64,000 nucleotides of DNA from Anisus vortex (taxonomy: Eukaryota > Mollusca > Gastropoda > Planorbidae), in the NCBI GenBank assembly GCA_949126835.1, contig OX421498.1, positions 31,584,081 through 31,648,080 on the forward strand. Reading direction: 5' to 3'. Within the stretch, counting starts at the first letter, position 1. Each line of letters begins with the position of its first letter. Position numbers and translations under genes: made by a program. This document shows positions 21,897 to 34,100 of the stretch, one piece after another. The notes beneath the pieces are model-generated. The model made no database searches. It saw only the letters and a program-made list of their open reading frames with translations, and was not told the DNA's origin.

Positions 21897-22411
21897 ATCA
21901 TGTGTAGGGTTGCCAGACGTCCGGCAAAAGGAGGACATGTCCTACTTTTTAGCCCTCTGTCCTCCGTCCGGCAGGCAAAGCTAAAAACCCTTAAAATGTC
22001 CGGCTTTTGTGTGTCAAAGGTTTTTAAAGTCTTTAGTGCACTTTTTATGTTCTTATTTGCTGTAAATAAGTGGCTGGGTCGAGTAAAGCATAACACTGGA
22101 GTATTTAGCAGGAAATGTAATGAATTAGATTGTGTTATCTATTGCGTTGATAGGTTAATACGGTTTAATTTTCCAATATTAAACTATAAAAATAAGTCAA
22201 TTGAATCTATATTACATTTTTTACAATACTTTTTCTTGGTTAATTTACTAATAGATAATTATTGGCTACCATTGTAGTAATATTGTACTGATTGCGGTTA
22301 AATCAGCATTCAATTGAAACAATATTAAATGATGTGTCCTCCTTTGTCCTCCTTTTTGTGTCTCTGTGTCCTCCTTTTGGTACCCATGTATCTGGCAACC
22401 CTAATCATGTG
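21897..22411. mobile_element. hAT-like non-autonomous transposon with 8-bp duplication
   Basis: The element itself is 21905-22403 (499 bp). The TIRs are tagggttgccaga and its exact complement. The flanking 8-bp direct repeat atcatgtg is at 21897-21904 and 22404-22411. TAGGG/CAGGG-type ends with an 8-bp duplication are the hAT hallmark. Repeated 'tgtcctcctt' and 'ggacatgtcc' motifs lie near the ends. A 125-codon frame inside (21900-22277) resembles no transposase and starts outside the element. Confidence 0.9.
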
Positions 22412-22831
22412 GTACTTCCTGCTTAAATGCCCTGAGCTAACCTACCTCAGATCGCTCTGCTCCCCCTCAACCTATCATTAGCAACACACTATATAGCAAT
22501 ATGGAACAACTGGAAAAGACATGTAAATACGTTTGTCTGGCATTGACAGCAAGAGGGCAAACAGCTCTGCAGACTGGCTAATGCCATGTACCATGTGGTA
22601 AAAAAAAGAAAAGAAACAGCAACAAATGGAAAGGCCTTATTATGGGATGGGATTGTGCGGCCCAGCAAAACATCCAGGTACTTAAATGGTCAATACTTAC
22701 ATTCCCTTTCCCTTCCGCCCAGGGTGTCAGGGTAGGTCAACGTATCGGTATAATTACCTAAAGGAGTTAAACCTCGGGAGTCCCGCCCTTGGTGATATAT
22801 GGAGCAGTAAACTTAGTGTATAGAGCAGTAA
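22412..22831. other. Gene-free stretch
   Basis: Unique-looking sequence without a supported gene or repeat. Confidence 0.5.
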
Positions 22832-23078
22832 TGGAGCACGGTGGCCGAGCGGCAGTGCGTTCGACTGGCGATCCGAATGTCCTGGGTTCGAACTGTGGTG
22901 GAGGCTAGGATTAGTTCCCATGATTGGAGGGTGTCCTTGAGTCTACCCAGCTCTGATGGGTACCTGACCGTAGTTGGGATAAAGTAAAAGCGGCTGGGCG
23001 TTGTGCTGGACACACGTCCCCTGGTATGCCGTGGCCACAGAAACTGGTGAACGCTGCTTCACCGGCCCTATGATGATG
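22832..23078 (+). mobile_element. SINE-A copy with intact Pol III boxes
   Basis: The head has a textbook A box (tggccgagcgg) and B box (ggttcgaactg, one change from consensus). The body includes gtggccacagaaactgg and 'gaacgctgcttcaccggcc'. The 3' tail is short, ending in (atg)n-like sequence. A target duplication is only hinted at (gcagta on both sides). Confidence 0.9.
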
Positions 23079-23422
23079 ATTAGTGCAGTAGTGTTACTAG
23101 AGGAAGGCCGCTCCCCAGGCGACAAAAATTGATTAGACGCCAAACTGACACCTTCTTAATCTCTCCGTACGACATTACTAATAAATGGAGAAAAAAACAC
23201 ACATTCTAAACAGGCGCCGATTTCAACTCTCGCCCCAGGCACCATGTTACATCGTTACGCCACTGGTATAGTGCATTGCACATTAATGTATTTTTAAATG
23301 CATCCGCAAAAGGGCTTAGGTAACCTACACAGAATAATCTACTCTAATACTTCTTCAAACCACAAATGTACCGGTAGATAGAACGCGATCGTCTTCCGGG
23401 AGAAGATCCGCTGTTTAGTTAT

Positions 23423-23668
23423 GGTATCCCGTCGGACCAGATTAATCCCTGTGACCGGTGAAGCAGCGTTTCTGTGACCACGGCATACTAGGCTATTGTG
23501 TGGCCAGCAAAATGCACAGCTAAATTCAGGTACCCATCAGAGCTGGGTAGACTAAAGGACACTACTCCAGACCCGAGAACTAATCCTAGCCTTCACCAGG
23601 ATTAAAACCTTCGGTACGCCAGCCGAACGCGCTGACGCTCAGCCACTGTGCCTGCCCCTCCCCTCCCC
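23423..23668 (-). mobile_element. SINE-A copy, minus strand
   Basis: Flanked by gtttagttat (23413-23422) and gtttagtcat (23669-23678), a 10-bp duplication with one mismatch. The head complement 'gacgctcagccactgtgcc' lies at the right; body block 'ccggtgaagcagcgtt' at the left. The segment between 'gcagcgtt' and 'tctgtgacca' is a few bases shorter than in sister copies. Confidence 0.9.
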
Positions 23669-23678
23669 GTTTAGTCAT

Positions 23679-25498
23679 ATTTTAAATCTCTCGGAACTGA
23701 CTTTTGAAATTGAAACGCCGAAAGTTTCACAGAATTGTGTTGGACAAAAAGCGCGTTGATGTGCATGTAACCTGGTCAGTATCGCCCCCCCCCCCCCCCT
23801 CTTTGGATGTTAGCCTATAACTAACTTATAACGCCAAACATATTATGTGTAATGCTCACCTGCGTTTATGGTTATCCATCGAATCCTTCGACCGTCGTTC
23901 TAGGTATCCATCCGCTCCCGTGTATCCGAATATGAAATAGCGCGCGGCGAGACGGGGCATGGTTTCAGCCCAGTGTTAGAGCTCATTCAGCATATCTGGA
24001 GAAGGTAACAAAATATTTGGAGATTATAAAGACTGCGAGAACTCATGTCAATGTAATGGGATACAATATAGAACACAGTCAAAGTAATGGGATAGATTAT
24101 AGAACACAGTCAAAGTAATGGGATATATTATAGAACACAGTCAAAGTAATGGGATACAATATAGAACATGACAAAGAATATAGAACGTGACTAACAAAAC
24201 AAATACACCGCCATCATAAGTTTAAAATCACATTTATCACATAGTTATGTTAAATGTTTTCTGTTCACGTTATCTACAAAAACATATACTGCATGCGCTA
24301 GTTGCATCAGTAGATCAATGTATTACTATTATTCATTGTAAAGAAAATACGTTTTGGTATGTCGTTTGCCATTATAATATTACACAGGACTCTGTGGTTC
24401 TTTAAACACATTGATGTGTGGCTCCGATTGTGAAGATTTATTTCAAATTTAAGATAACTGATAGTTTCAATGTACTTGCATATTCTGAAATACTTTTTGA
24501 ACGACAGGCTCATTGTGTGTATTCTTATTCTGACCATATCGTTATTTGGCTCACATTATTATTCAAGAAATATGGTTATTGAGGGCAGATTCTTGTTCAG
24601 GACACATTCTTATTTAGCTCATATTCTTATTCAGCTCATATTCTTATTCAGGTCATATTCTTTTTCAGCTCATAGAATGTACACATAAAGATAACCACAA
24701 TCAATTATTTACGTTTTATGTTTTGTTGAGCCAGCATACGCGTAGTCTGGACTCGTCGAGTTATGAAATTGTTGCCATAAAAGTTACCTACAACACCCGA
24801 AGAATACATTAAGTCACATGACGGCTTTATCATTACAACGTTTCTGTTGTATTACAAGCGAATGCTGTTGCCTATCTCAAACAGCTTACACCCAGAATCA
24901 CAGGAAAATGTTAGTTCCCCCACACGTTTCGGAGCAATGCTGCTCTAACATGGAAATGAGCAGACTTCTAACATCCAATTACAAATTTTACAAACTTCTC
25001 AAGCGCCTCGGAGTTGACAACAACAGCAGAAAAAAAAAGGTTGGGCAGCGGGATATTTCTGTTGGAAGCGTGGATATTGATTTTTCTCAAACCCCACCCC
25101 ACCCCTTCAATCAACCCCTCCTTTTACAACGTTTTGTTGTTGTTGTTTTTTGTTCTTTTCATACCGCGTGTGAGTGTGGGTCAGTGTGTGCTGATGTCAA
25201 ATTGGATTTTCCAGCGAGAGCGGGGGCCCCAAGCTGCCCACAACAACACATTGTTTCGTGTGTAGACACTTTCAAACAAAATTTAAAAAAATAAAGCAAT
25301 TGAATTTTTTGTTTAATTTCGACCCGGATATGACAAATGCGTATGAAAAGTAAGGGTCAACGGACATGCGCAGCCCGGTGGAGGCAAAGAGTTACTAAAC
25401 CATGCTAGTCCAATTGGCTGTTGTTGCCGAGGTCACCAGTTTGGGGAACTGGAGGTGAATGTAAACACAAAGATATCATGTTGAATGTTTAGCTTTTA
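23679..25498. other. Gene-free stretch with short repeats
   Basis: C run near 23786-23799; a 31-bp repeat of about four copies with 'agtcaaagtaatgggat' (24044-24170); a 17-bp repeat 'ttcttattcagctcata' of about five copies (24590-24675). A 158-codon frame at 24818-25294 lacks any recognisable domain and is not called. Confidence 0.55.
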
Positions 25499-25760
25499 AA
25501 TGGTAATGGTAATGGCAATTTATATAGCGCTTCTATCCATGCTATTTTAGCATGCTCAGCGCGCTCTAGAAGACTATTAATCTGTGAGAGGTTTCACTGC
25601 TGCCGGTTAAGCGCATGTGATAACAACTCAATATTAACGTCATCTAGTCCCAAAACTCCTGTAGGGCGACAGGGATCTGCCGGTGGCGGGGCTTGAACCC
25701 GCGACGTGTCAAGTGGTTTTTGATTGACAGTCTGGTGAGCTAACCGCTAGGCCAGCCGGC
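25499..25760 (-). mobile_element. SINE-B copy (second tRNA-derived family)
   Basis: The minus strand shows a tRNA-like head, with A box in 'tggcctagcggttag' and B box in 'gcgggttcaagcccc'. A body containing 'agcgcgctgagcatgc' and 'agcgctatataaattgcc' follows, ending in an (attacc)n-type tail. Head and body differ from SINE-A. Only one copy is seen here. Confidence 0.8.
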
Positions 25761-26170
25761 TTTTCGTGGCCCGGTTATTTTCATATCTTACTTCGTGACC
25801 CAATAGCAATCTTATCACATATATACTAGGCTACAATTAATACAGAGAATTCCCACACTATATAGTATACAACACACTGGCGTCTATATATTCAATGGCT
25901 GTATCTAAAATTTATCAGATTTTAAAACACTCATAAATTTTGGGTCAATTGCAGCGGTGGATATGTACTGCATTAGCTCTATCGCTAGTCGTATAGCAGG
26001 CTACCTCACACATTTAATTAGCTCTATCGCTAGTCGTATAGCAGGCTACCTCACAAAAAAGCTCTATCGATAGTCATTTAGCAGGCCATCTGAACTAGAT
26101 TTAGAGCTTAAGTTTGATGCAATCCTATAGTTTTGCCATTTGTGTTACACTGCTCTACATAATATACGTT
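25761..26170. other. Gene-free stretch with a short tandem repeat
   Basis: A 45-bp unit containing agctctatcgctagtcgtat occurs about 2.6 times at 25975-26090. Otherwise AT-rich. Confidence 0.6.
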
Positions 26171-26189
26171 TTTAAATAAATAAATACAG

Positions 26190-26208
26190 ATAGATAAAAC
26201 ATACAAAC

Positions 26209-26249
<41 letters not shown>

Positions 26250-26350
26250 AAGATAGATAGATAGAAAGATAGATAGATAAATAGATAGATAGATAGAAAG
26301 AAAGAAAGATAGATAGATAAATAGATAGATAGAAAGATAGATAGATAGAA
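26190..26350. repeat. (GATA)n microsatellite
   Basis: Long gata/gaaa tract interrupted by single-base changes; minus-strand frames reading Ser-Ile-Tyr-Leu repeats are artefacts. Confidence 0.95.
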
Positions 26351-26550
26351 AAAGACATTGAATACGATAAAAAATATTATGGACTATATACGTGTCTTTC
26401 GTATTTGATTTAATTATTTTTTGTCTAAAGATAGGTAAACAAAATAACCATGGCAACGAAACAAACAATGTGAAACAGGAGTGGCTACAAGAAAATGTGT
26501 CAATTATGATTTTATTATTTTAAAAATATAATTCTACTGTTGCTTAGACT

Positions 26551-26612
26551 GGGGGCGGGGGACATGGGGAGAAGAGAAAGAGAGAGAAAAAAAGAGCGAG
26601 AGAGATGTCAGA

Positions 26613-26649
<37 letters not shown>

Positions 26650-27010
26650 CTGGCTTCCAGAGGCTATTCGATTGCTACTTTTAATGCAAGAGAATCGATA
26701 TTAAGCTATAAAAATAAAGGATTATATCGAAGCAGAACATACGCACACTCACACACACACACAAAAATATAAACTTAAAAAAACAAAAAAACAGAAATTT
26801 CAGAACGGACAGCAGCGAGTAAAAACAACAATACAAAACCATTTCAGAAAAATGACACACAAGGAGAGAGAGGGGGGGGGAGAGAGGGGGTGGGAGGTAG
26901 GGAGAGAAAGAGATAGAGGAGAGAAATAGAGAGATAGAGAGAGAGAGCAAGAGAGAGAGAGAGAGGGCTGAGAGAAAAAGAGAGAGAGTAGGGGGTGGAA
27001 GATGGAATAT
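26551..27010. repeat. GA-rich and CA-rich simple sequence
   Basis: (GA)n at 26575-26650 and 26860-26995, with a CA tract near 26745-26765. The 135-codon minus-strand frame is low complexity. Confidence 0.85.
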
Positions 27011-27462
27011 AACGTAAGAATAAATCATTAGGAAGTACAATTTACGTCTCAGAATACAAACACACAACGTTTTTTTTTTCCTTGTCAAAGAACATCAAAT
27101 ATAAACCGAAAACTCTAAAGTATTTAACGCAAGGGATTCTTAGATAGTGTTCCTCTGATACATACTGTATCTCATTTTTTGACATTGGGATTATTTAGAC
27201 TAGATGTTTCCTGTTAGATTTTTCCTTTTTTGTTGATTTTTTCTTTACGCCGTTTTGGTTTAATTAAAATTATTCTTTTCTTTTTCTTTTTATGGTGATG
27301 TTCTCCACTACTTCCAACCAAAATTGGACTCACATTGCAACAAGTTATCACTCCTGATATTTAGGAATAATATAGGCGGTATGCTTGGTTGTCAATATAT
27401 ATACTTTTTAAAGATTTTAAAGCCTGCTATATTTTAATTATATCACCTTTTCAATGTTTCAA
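27011..27462. other. Gene-free stretch
   Basis: T-rich sequence with no supported gene. Confidence 0.5.
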
Positions 27463-27741
27463 TGGTGGCACGGTAGCCGAGCGGAAGCCCGTTCAACTGG
27501 CGATCCGAAGGGCCTGGGTTCGAATCCTGGTGGAGGCTACGATTTTTTTCCGAGGACTTGAGGGTGTCCCTGAGGCTTCCCAGCTCTGATGAGTACCGTA
27601 CCTGACATTAGTTGGGGTAAAGTAAAGGCGGCTGGACTTCGTGCTGGCCACACATCCCCTAGTATGCCGTGGCCACAGAAACTGGTGAACGCTGCTTCAC
27701 CAGCCCTATGATCAGTTTGGTCCGAAGTGTACTTAACTTAC
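27463..27741 (+). mobile_element. SINE-A copy with good Pol III boxes
   Basis: The head runs 'ggcacggtagccgagcgg' (A box tagccgagcgg) to 'gggttcgaatcctgg' (B box). The body includes gtggccacagaaactgg and gatcagtttggtccgaag. It ends near 'tacttaacttac'. No clear target duplication. Confidence 0.92.
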
Positions 27742-28875
27742 ATTGTGAAACACACGTCTCGGTCAAATGCTTTCACACTCTCGCTAGCCGCTTTAACCCT
27801 TACAGTCCCGGGCGCGTATAAAGCGGAACTGAAGGCAGCATAGATAGAAGTAGGTCGGTACGGGAAGGGTTAAGTCAGTTTTTATACAGCCCTCGAATGG
27901 GCGCTCCTGGAAACGTATCATAACAATGCCCAGCCACTTTCACATTTCCCTTACTAGTGTCTTGTAAATTGAACTAATTAGTTATTCACTTTTTAAAGAA
28001 TAGTTTTTCACGAATTTTAATGCCATTCACAAGCTTTCATATAGTCAGTTTCCCCAAACTTGAAAAACACTCATGAACCCTGTTTTGCCTGCCCTGTAAT
28101 GGGCAAACTATGGGAGTTTGAATTATAAAGGGTGTGGGTACTTAATCTCTTTATACCTAAAATAAAATATTTAAAAGAGTGAAATAAAAGGCGGAAATGG
28201 ATGAGTGGGAGGGGGGGGGGGAGGGGGAAGAACTGATTGGCAGTGGTGTTACAGATTGATTTAAAAACAAATCTTTATTCCATGGGAGAGAACTGGTGAT
28301 AATCATGGGACCCATTCTTTTCCCCACTACTCCCCCCCCCCGATATCTCTGTACACGCACCCTACCCGCGCCCTCCCTGACGCCCGTCTTGCACAACCAC
28401 CGCAACATTAAGACACCACGAGTGCAACATCAAGTAAACATCCGATATTATACAACAGATTACAACTTAACTTTTAACAAAATATTAACATTAAATAAAA
28501 GCCATTTTTCGCTATAGATCCATAAATTTGCATATTTGCCACAATGGAAAACTGTTTATATTTTTTGTAAAGACAATATGAAGTTTAAATTATTCATTTT
28601 CGTAGCGAAATGAGGATTGTTGGCGAGCGGGGGTGGTGCGGTATTTTAAAGTACTAATACATTCAGTGGGGTAAACTGCAATAATTTATGACGATTACGA
28701 GAGGTTGTGTGTGGTGCATACGGCGCAAAGGTAAGTGAACATTAAAAAAAAAAACACTTTATTTCTCTCTAATCCATGCAGTATACGCGGCGGGGACTCT
28801 CTACATTATGTTCAACAGGTGCAGCTACACATGAAATTTTTAAATTGAAAATAACATACTACGACTCCCCCTCCC
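27742..28875. other. Gene-free stretch
   Basis: No supported gene. G-rich block at 28207-28227, C run at 28330-28341, A run near 28745. Frames at 28157 (minus) and 28296 (plus) are complementary shadows with no motif. Confidence 0.5.
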
Positions 28876-29149
28876 CATGGGACAAGGTGGCCGAGAGACA
28901 GCGCGTTCAACTGGCGATAAGAAGGTTCTGGGTCCGAATCCTAGTGGAGGGCTACGATTTTTTTCCCGGGACTTAAGGGTGTCCTTAAGTTTACCCAGCC
29001 CAGATGGGTACCTGACATTAGTTGGGGTAGAGTCAATGCAGCTGGCATTGTGCTGGCCACATATCCCCTAGTATGCCGTGGCCACAGAAACTGGTGAACG
29101 CTGTTTCACCAGCCCTATGATCAGTTTGGTCCGAATGGTACTTTACTCT
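28876..29149 (+). mobile_element. SINE-A copy followed by a C homopolymer
   Basis: Head 'caaggtggccgagagaca' with B box changed to 'gggtccgaatcctag'. The body is close to the copy at 27463. The 3' tail 'ggtactttactct' runs directly into a C tract (29150-29182, C11-T-C21). Confidence 0.9.
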
Positions 29150-29182
29150 CCCCCCCCCCCTCCCCCCCCCCCCCCCCCCCCC
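29150..29182. repeat. Poly-C tract
   Basis: About 32 C interrupted by one T, directly 3' of a SINE-A copy. Its complement is a long G run with potential for G-quadruplex formation. Confidence 0.95.
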
Positions 29183-29945
29183 TGTATGAGAATCTCACAC
29201 GTAGCGATGGAACAGAACGTAAAAGACTCGGCCAATGTAAACTCAGATCCTGGAAGGAAACGCTGGAACCCCGAGCATACGATTCGCTAGAATCAAAAAC
29301 TCCTCTCCCTCCCTTTTCCTAGGAGCAAAAGGGGGGGGGGGGGCAGTGAAGCGAATCGATCACTCCCTGGATTGAGTACAATAAACCGCCCAGTTCGCAA
29401 CGCGGACGAAGAAATCGATTTTTATAGTGTTTTTTTTTAATATTACATTTTTGAAACAATTTATTGATTCAAAAACTTTATACGTTGACGTGGGCCGTTG
29501 ACCACTAGGGCCGGCAACCCGCGTTTTCAAAAACTGTCGGGAATATTCAGTTGTCTTCTCGTCGTTTGAACATACGCACAGTATAATGATAAAGCAGTAG
29601 TGTTCACATCGCGTAATGTCGTAATGTTAAAGCTACGAATAGACTGAATCGCAGGGGTTTGCGGAGGGAAGGGGGGGGGCATGATATGTCAACCTTACAA
29701 ATCAGACCTCGAACTACTTATTGAAGTAATTAGGTAACAGGAGCAGAAAGTATATAGATCCCCCCCCCTTCCCAAATTGACACCAGTTAACATCAAGTGC
29801 CTAATACCACGTATAATATGAACTAGTATGGATGCTAAGAATGTCAGTTGTGTCACGGACTTGAAGTTTTAAAATACCTGGGTGATGAGAAGAGAAACGT
29901 TTGGTTCTTTAGCATTGCAAACCGAGGGCAGTTATAACGCTGATG
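29183..29945. other. Gene-free stretch before LTR-B
   Basis: Poly-G near 29330-29342, C run near 29761; no supported gene. Confidence 0.5.
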
Positions 29946-29950
29946 CTTAG
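29946..29950. other. Target-site duplication of LTR-B, left
   Basis: cttag immediately before the 5' LTR, repeated at 37655-37659 after the 3' LTR. A 5-bp duplication is normal for Gypsy integrases. Confidence 0.93.
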
Positions 29951-30940
29951 TGTTATAAAGTTGCACCAATGCCCCTTCCTGACCTTTTAAACTAATCTAG
30001 ATTCCAAGGGAAAGTTTGAGCCCGTTGTGTTTTTATAAACTAATTAGATTTCCCACCCTCCTTTCCTGCTATCAATTACAAATTGTTTAGCCATCGTAAT
30101 AAAACTACACTGGCACCTACAAGTCGTGACACTGAATTGTAATCGTAACTACAACTGCCCCACCTACACCCCTTCTTCAATTACCTCTCTCCTCCCATTC
30201 CGCATTTTTCCCTGAAGAAAACACATATACGCTCACCCACTTGCATAGATACTTTAATTGGAAGCGTCTCCAATAGCGCCTTAATGTCTATTTTGCTAAG
30301 GTTTAAGGACACCCTGAGGTCTGGCATGATTGTTATATTGTGGGAAGTTTAATCAATGTACTGTAATTAAGTAAGATTAATGTTTTCAAGCTAAACCCTG
30401 ACTTAGCCCCGCCCACCTAGTTTTCGAACAAAGAGGAACGGAAATGTTGTTCTATTAATTAAACGACATTCTTACCAGACTTGTGTCTGTGTTTTTGGGA
30501 GTGGAAGTTTTTCCCCTAGTTACGATTGGCTGTACCCTAACCAATGAGTACTTCTGGGTAATGAGAAGATAGACTTTAAAAAGCCATGTTTCTCCCTTCA
30601 GACTGGAGTTGAGTTTAAGTTCAGTTGAGTTCCGAGTTGAGAGTTTATCTCCGTAGTAGGAACATTACTTGTACATAGTGTTTATCAGGATTAGTTTTGG
30701 ACTTGTATTTTTTCTTATGTGTCTTCGTCTTGTATTCAAGTGTTATACTAAATAAAATCACAATTGTCGTGCAACTGGTGTTGATCTCAATTAAAATTCA
30801 AGGTATTACATGGAATTAACATTGAAATAGAATCATAATTACTGAAGTAATCAAGCCCATATAAAAACAAACAACTCTTGGAATATTGAGCCTACACCTA
30901 GACAACAGCCAAATACACAATATTGCACGAGTACGTAACA
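29951..30940 (+). repeat. 5' LTR of LTR-B (990 bp)
   Basis: Canonical TGTTA...TAACA ends. 'ctttaaaaag' at 30574 with an initiator-like 'ttcaga' about 25 bp later, and aataaa at 30751, are candidate promoter and polyadenylation signals; these would place U3, R and U5 in the expected order. 'gagttgag'-type short repeats occur at 30606-30646. Confidence 0.95.
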
Positions 30941-30947
30941 TATTTAT

Positions 30948-30965
30948 TGGGGGCTCGTCCGGGAT
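30948..30965 (+). other. Primer-binding site, tRNA-Pro
   Basis: tgggggctcgtccgggat, seven bases after the 5' LTR. It is complementary to the 3' end of tRNA-Pro and is the same 18-nt site long known from murine gammaretroviruses. It sets the U5 edge of the LTR. Confidence 0.93.
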
Positions 30966-31163
30966 ATTCCAGTTTTGTCTTAAAATAACTTTGCTTCAAG
31001 ACTCTGCTCATTCAACGTTTACTAATAATTAGTGTCAACTTTGAACTGTGTTTTACACTGGACTATATTTGATCTGTGGTGTTTTATTTTAAAGAACTTT
31101 GTTATTTTTATAACGACTCAAGTAAGTTGGACATTTACTTTAACAAACTTTTAACATAAAAAA
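30966..31163 (+). other. Untranslated leader of LTR-B
   Basis: About 200 bp of AT-rich leader. The gag ATG follows 'cataaaaaa'; the previous ATGs are not in a long frame. Confidence 0.6.
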
Positions 31164-34100
31164 ATGGAATCTATTGCAAACATTACAAACAGTGAGCTAG
31201 ACAAAATGTCACTCACACAACTTAAAGGACTTGCTCAATCTTTGGGCATAGAAGTATCAGAAACAACACCAACAAGATTTAAATTAGTAGATGAAATAAA
31301 AGAGTGCCTGATAGCACAGGGTAAACTAACAACTGATACTGTTACAGAAGAGCGTGATGAAGAAGATACAGTTAGTTATCATGAAAGAACACCTGATCGT
31401 AATCGAGAATGCCCTGTAATGAATGAACAATTGAAGTTTCAACTTGAAATGCAGAAAATTGAAAGCCAGGAGCGTATCCAGATACAACAAATACAATTGG
31501 CTAAAATGGAAGCTGAAAGTAGGGAACGCATTGAAATGGCACGCCTGCAAGGTGCAAGCATTAGCAGAGAAGGTGTTAACGTTGATCTTATCAAATTCAA
31601 GAAGCATATTCCAGAATTCAAAGAAACACACGTTGATGAATTTTTCTTGCTGTTCGAAAAGGCATCTGAAGATTACAGTTTTCCAACGGAAAAGAAAGCC
31701 TTACTACTCCGTTCAGCCCTAAATAAAGGTCGAGCCATGGATGTCATTCTAACCCTGAAAGCTGAAGAAGATAATAACTACGATGTCATCAAAGACAAAG
31801 TACTTAGAGCATACGAGATGGTGCCAGAAAAGTACCGGAAGCTGTTCCGAGAAGCCAGAAAAGACCACGATCAATCACACGTAGACTTCCTGCGTGTGAA
31901 AGAAAAACAACTTGATCGTTGGCTTAGGTCAAGGTACGTTTCAAATGACTTTGAGAAATTAAAAAACATTGTCTTGTTAGAAGAATTTTTAGATTGTGTT
32001 CGAGTGGATGTTAGAACCCATATAGCTGACAGAGGCGTTGAACAGGTGCAGGCAGCAGCTCGATTAGCCGATGACTACGTTTTAATACACCCAACAGTAA
32101 AAACTTATCAAAATGACAAATTCAAAAGTACAGTAAAGCAGAACACGAATGAGTCTTATAGACAGAAACCCATTAATACTATTCACACCAGTATGAGCAA
32201 CACCAAGAAATACAACGAAACACAAAATACAAAGCCGTATTGCCAACACTGCAAAAAAGAAGGGCATACAAAACAAAATTGTTGGACCTTAAACAGAAAG
32301 GTCAACAAACCTAAGCAAGAATTAGCTGGTTGCTATGTCTCCAGATCAATGATTAACACTGCTACGTATAAGAACAACCCAGAAATAGAACTAGATATAC
32401 TCAACTCTACTTGCCAGACAACAGCTAGCGCCAGGAAACATTTTGAGAACAAAACTAATTCTCAGAAAAGTGCCAGTCGACACAGTACTCCGACAGAGAG
32501 CACAGATCAAGACGTTTCAAGTCACCGTTCGTCCATGAGAAAGGCCATCTCTAAGAGACAAAAGACGGTTGTCTTTGAAAACAGTCTGTTGAACCCTAAC
32601 CAGAGTTTACAAACAACTCCCGTTTGCAGCCTAGCTTCAAGTTCGTCACAATTTGGCAGTAATTTAGAACAGGTCACCAATAAAGATCCTGAGAACACAA
32701 ACCTCAAGGACTTTATGCCTTTCATTTCAGATGGCTATGTGTCGTTACCAAACGATACACTCGGCAGAAAGCATATCAAAATCCTCAGGGACACAGGTGC
32801 TTCCTTAACTGTGATCCTAGAAGGAACCATCCCGTTGTCTGAAAAGACATACACAGGACAAAATGTACTGCTGAGAGGTGTAGAAATGGGGAACATGGAA
32901 GTTCCTCTACACAGGATACAACTTCAATCAGAGTTGATATCTGGACCTGTTACTGTAGGTGTACAGCCTGCTTTGCCTTTTGAGGGAATATCTCTACTCA
33001 TAGGCAATGATTTAGCTGGGGGAAGAGTAAAACCTGAACCCATCATGACTCGTGACCCCGACCTGAATGATAAGCCAACAGAAGATGCTTACCTATATCC
33101 TGTGTGCGCTATCACCAGGGGCATGAGCCGAAACAACGTTGAGTCCAACGAGACAACCACCAAATCCTCACGAGAACTACCCGAAGTAGACTTAAGCGCA
33201 ACATTTTTTGCCCGTCTCCTCGAAGGTCCGTCGTTAGAGACCAACGAAAATAGTCTGTCCCCGAGACAGCTATTGATCCAAGAGCAACAGAACGACGTAG
33301 AACTCGCCAAGCTCAGGGAAGAAGCAGTTACTGCTGCTGAATCAGAAAATGTAGCTGAATGCTATTACCTAAAGGGTGATCTCCTAATGAGAAAGTGGAA
33401 ACCACGAGAAGCAACAAGTGACAGCAACTGGGAAAACGCCCACCAGATTATGGTACCAGCTAGATATCGCAACGATATTCTACACATCGCACATGATCTA
33501 CCGTTTGCCGGTCATATGGGAGTCAACAAGACGTATCATCGGGTCCTCCCCTACTTTTATTGGCCAGGCCTACGCAGAGACGTCGCATCATATTGCAAGT
33601 CTTGTCACACCTGTCAAATGGTTGGCAAACCGAACCAAACCATACCTGTTGCCCCACTACAACAAATCCCAGCGTTTTCTGAACCGTTCAGTAAAATACT
33701 GATCGACTGTGTGGGACCCCTACCTAAAACCAAGGCGGGTCACCAATTTCTGTTCACTATAATGTGTTCATCAACCAGATTCCCTGAAGCCATTCCGCTG
33801 CGTAGCATAACAGCTGACAAAATAGCGGACGCCTTAACCGGTTTCTTTACTCGGTATGGCCTCCCACGGACTGTTCAATCGGACCAAGGGACAAACTTCA
33901 CGTCGAAACTGTTTGGTCAAGTCCTCAAGCGTCTAGGTATCCAGCACAATGTGTCTAGTGCATACCATCCAGAGAGCCAAGGAGCCCTTGAAAGGTTCCA
34001 TCAAACACTCAAGTCCATGTTAAGGACTTACTGTTTCGAACATTCGAAAGACTGGGACAGAGGAGTACCCCTCGTACTCTTTGCTGCTCGCGAGGCTGTA

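Noticed and set aside
21900..22277. 125-codon frame as a transposase fragment
   Set aside because: It begins outside the hAT-like element, runs through its TIR and shows no hAT motif.
24818..25294. 158-codon frame as a host gene
   Set aside because: No recognisable domain, irregular composition, overlapped by another frame, no splice or promoter context.
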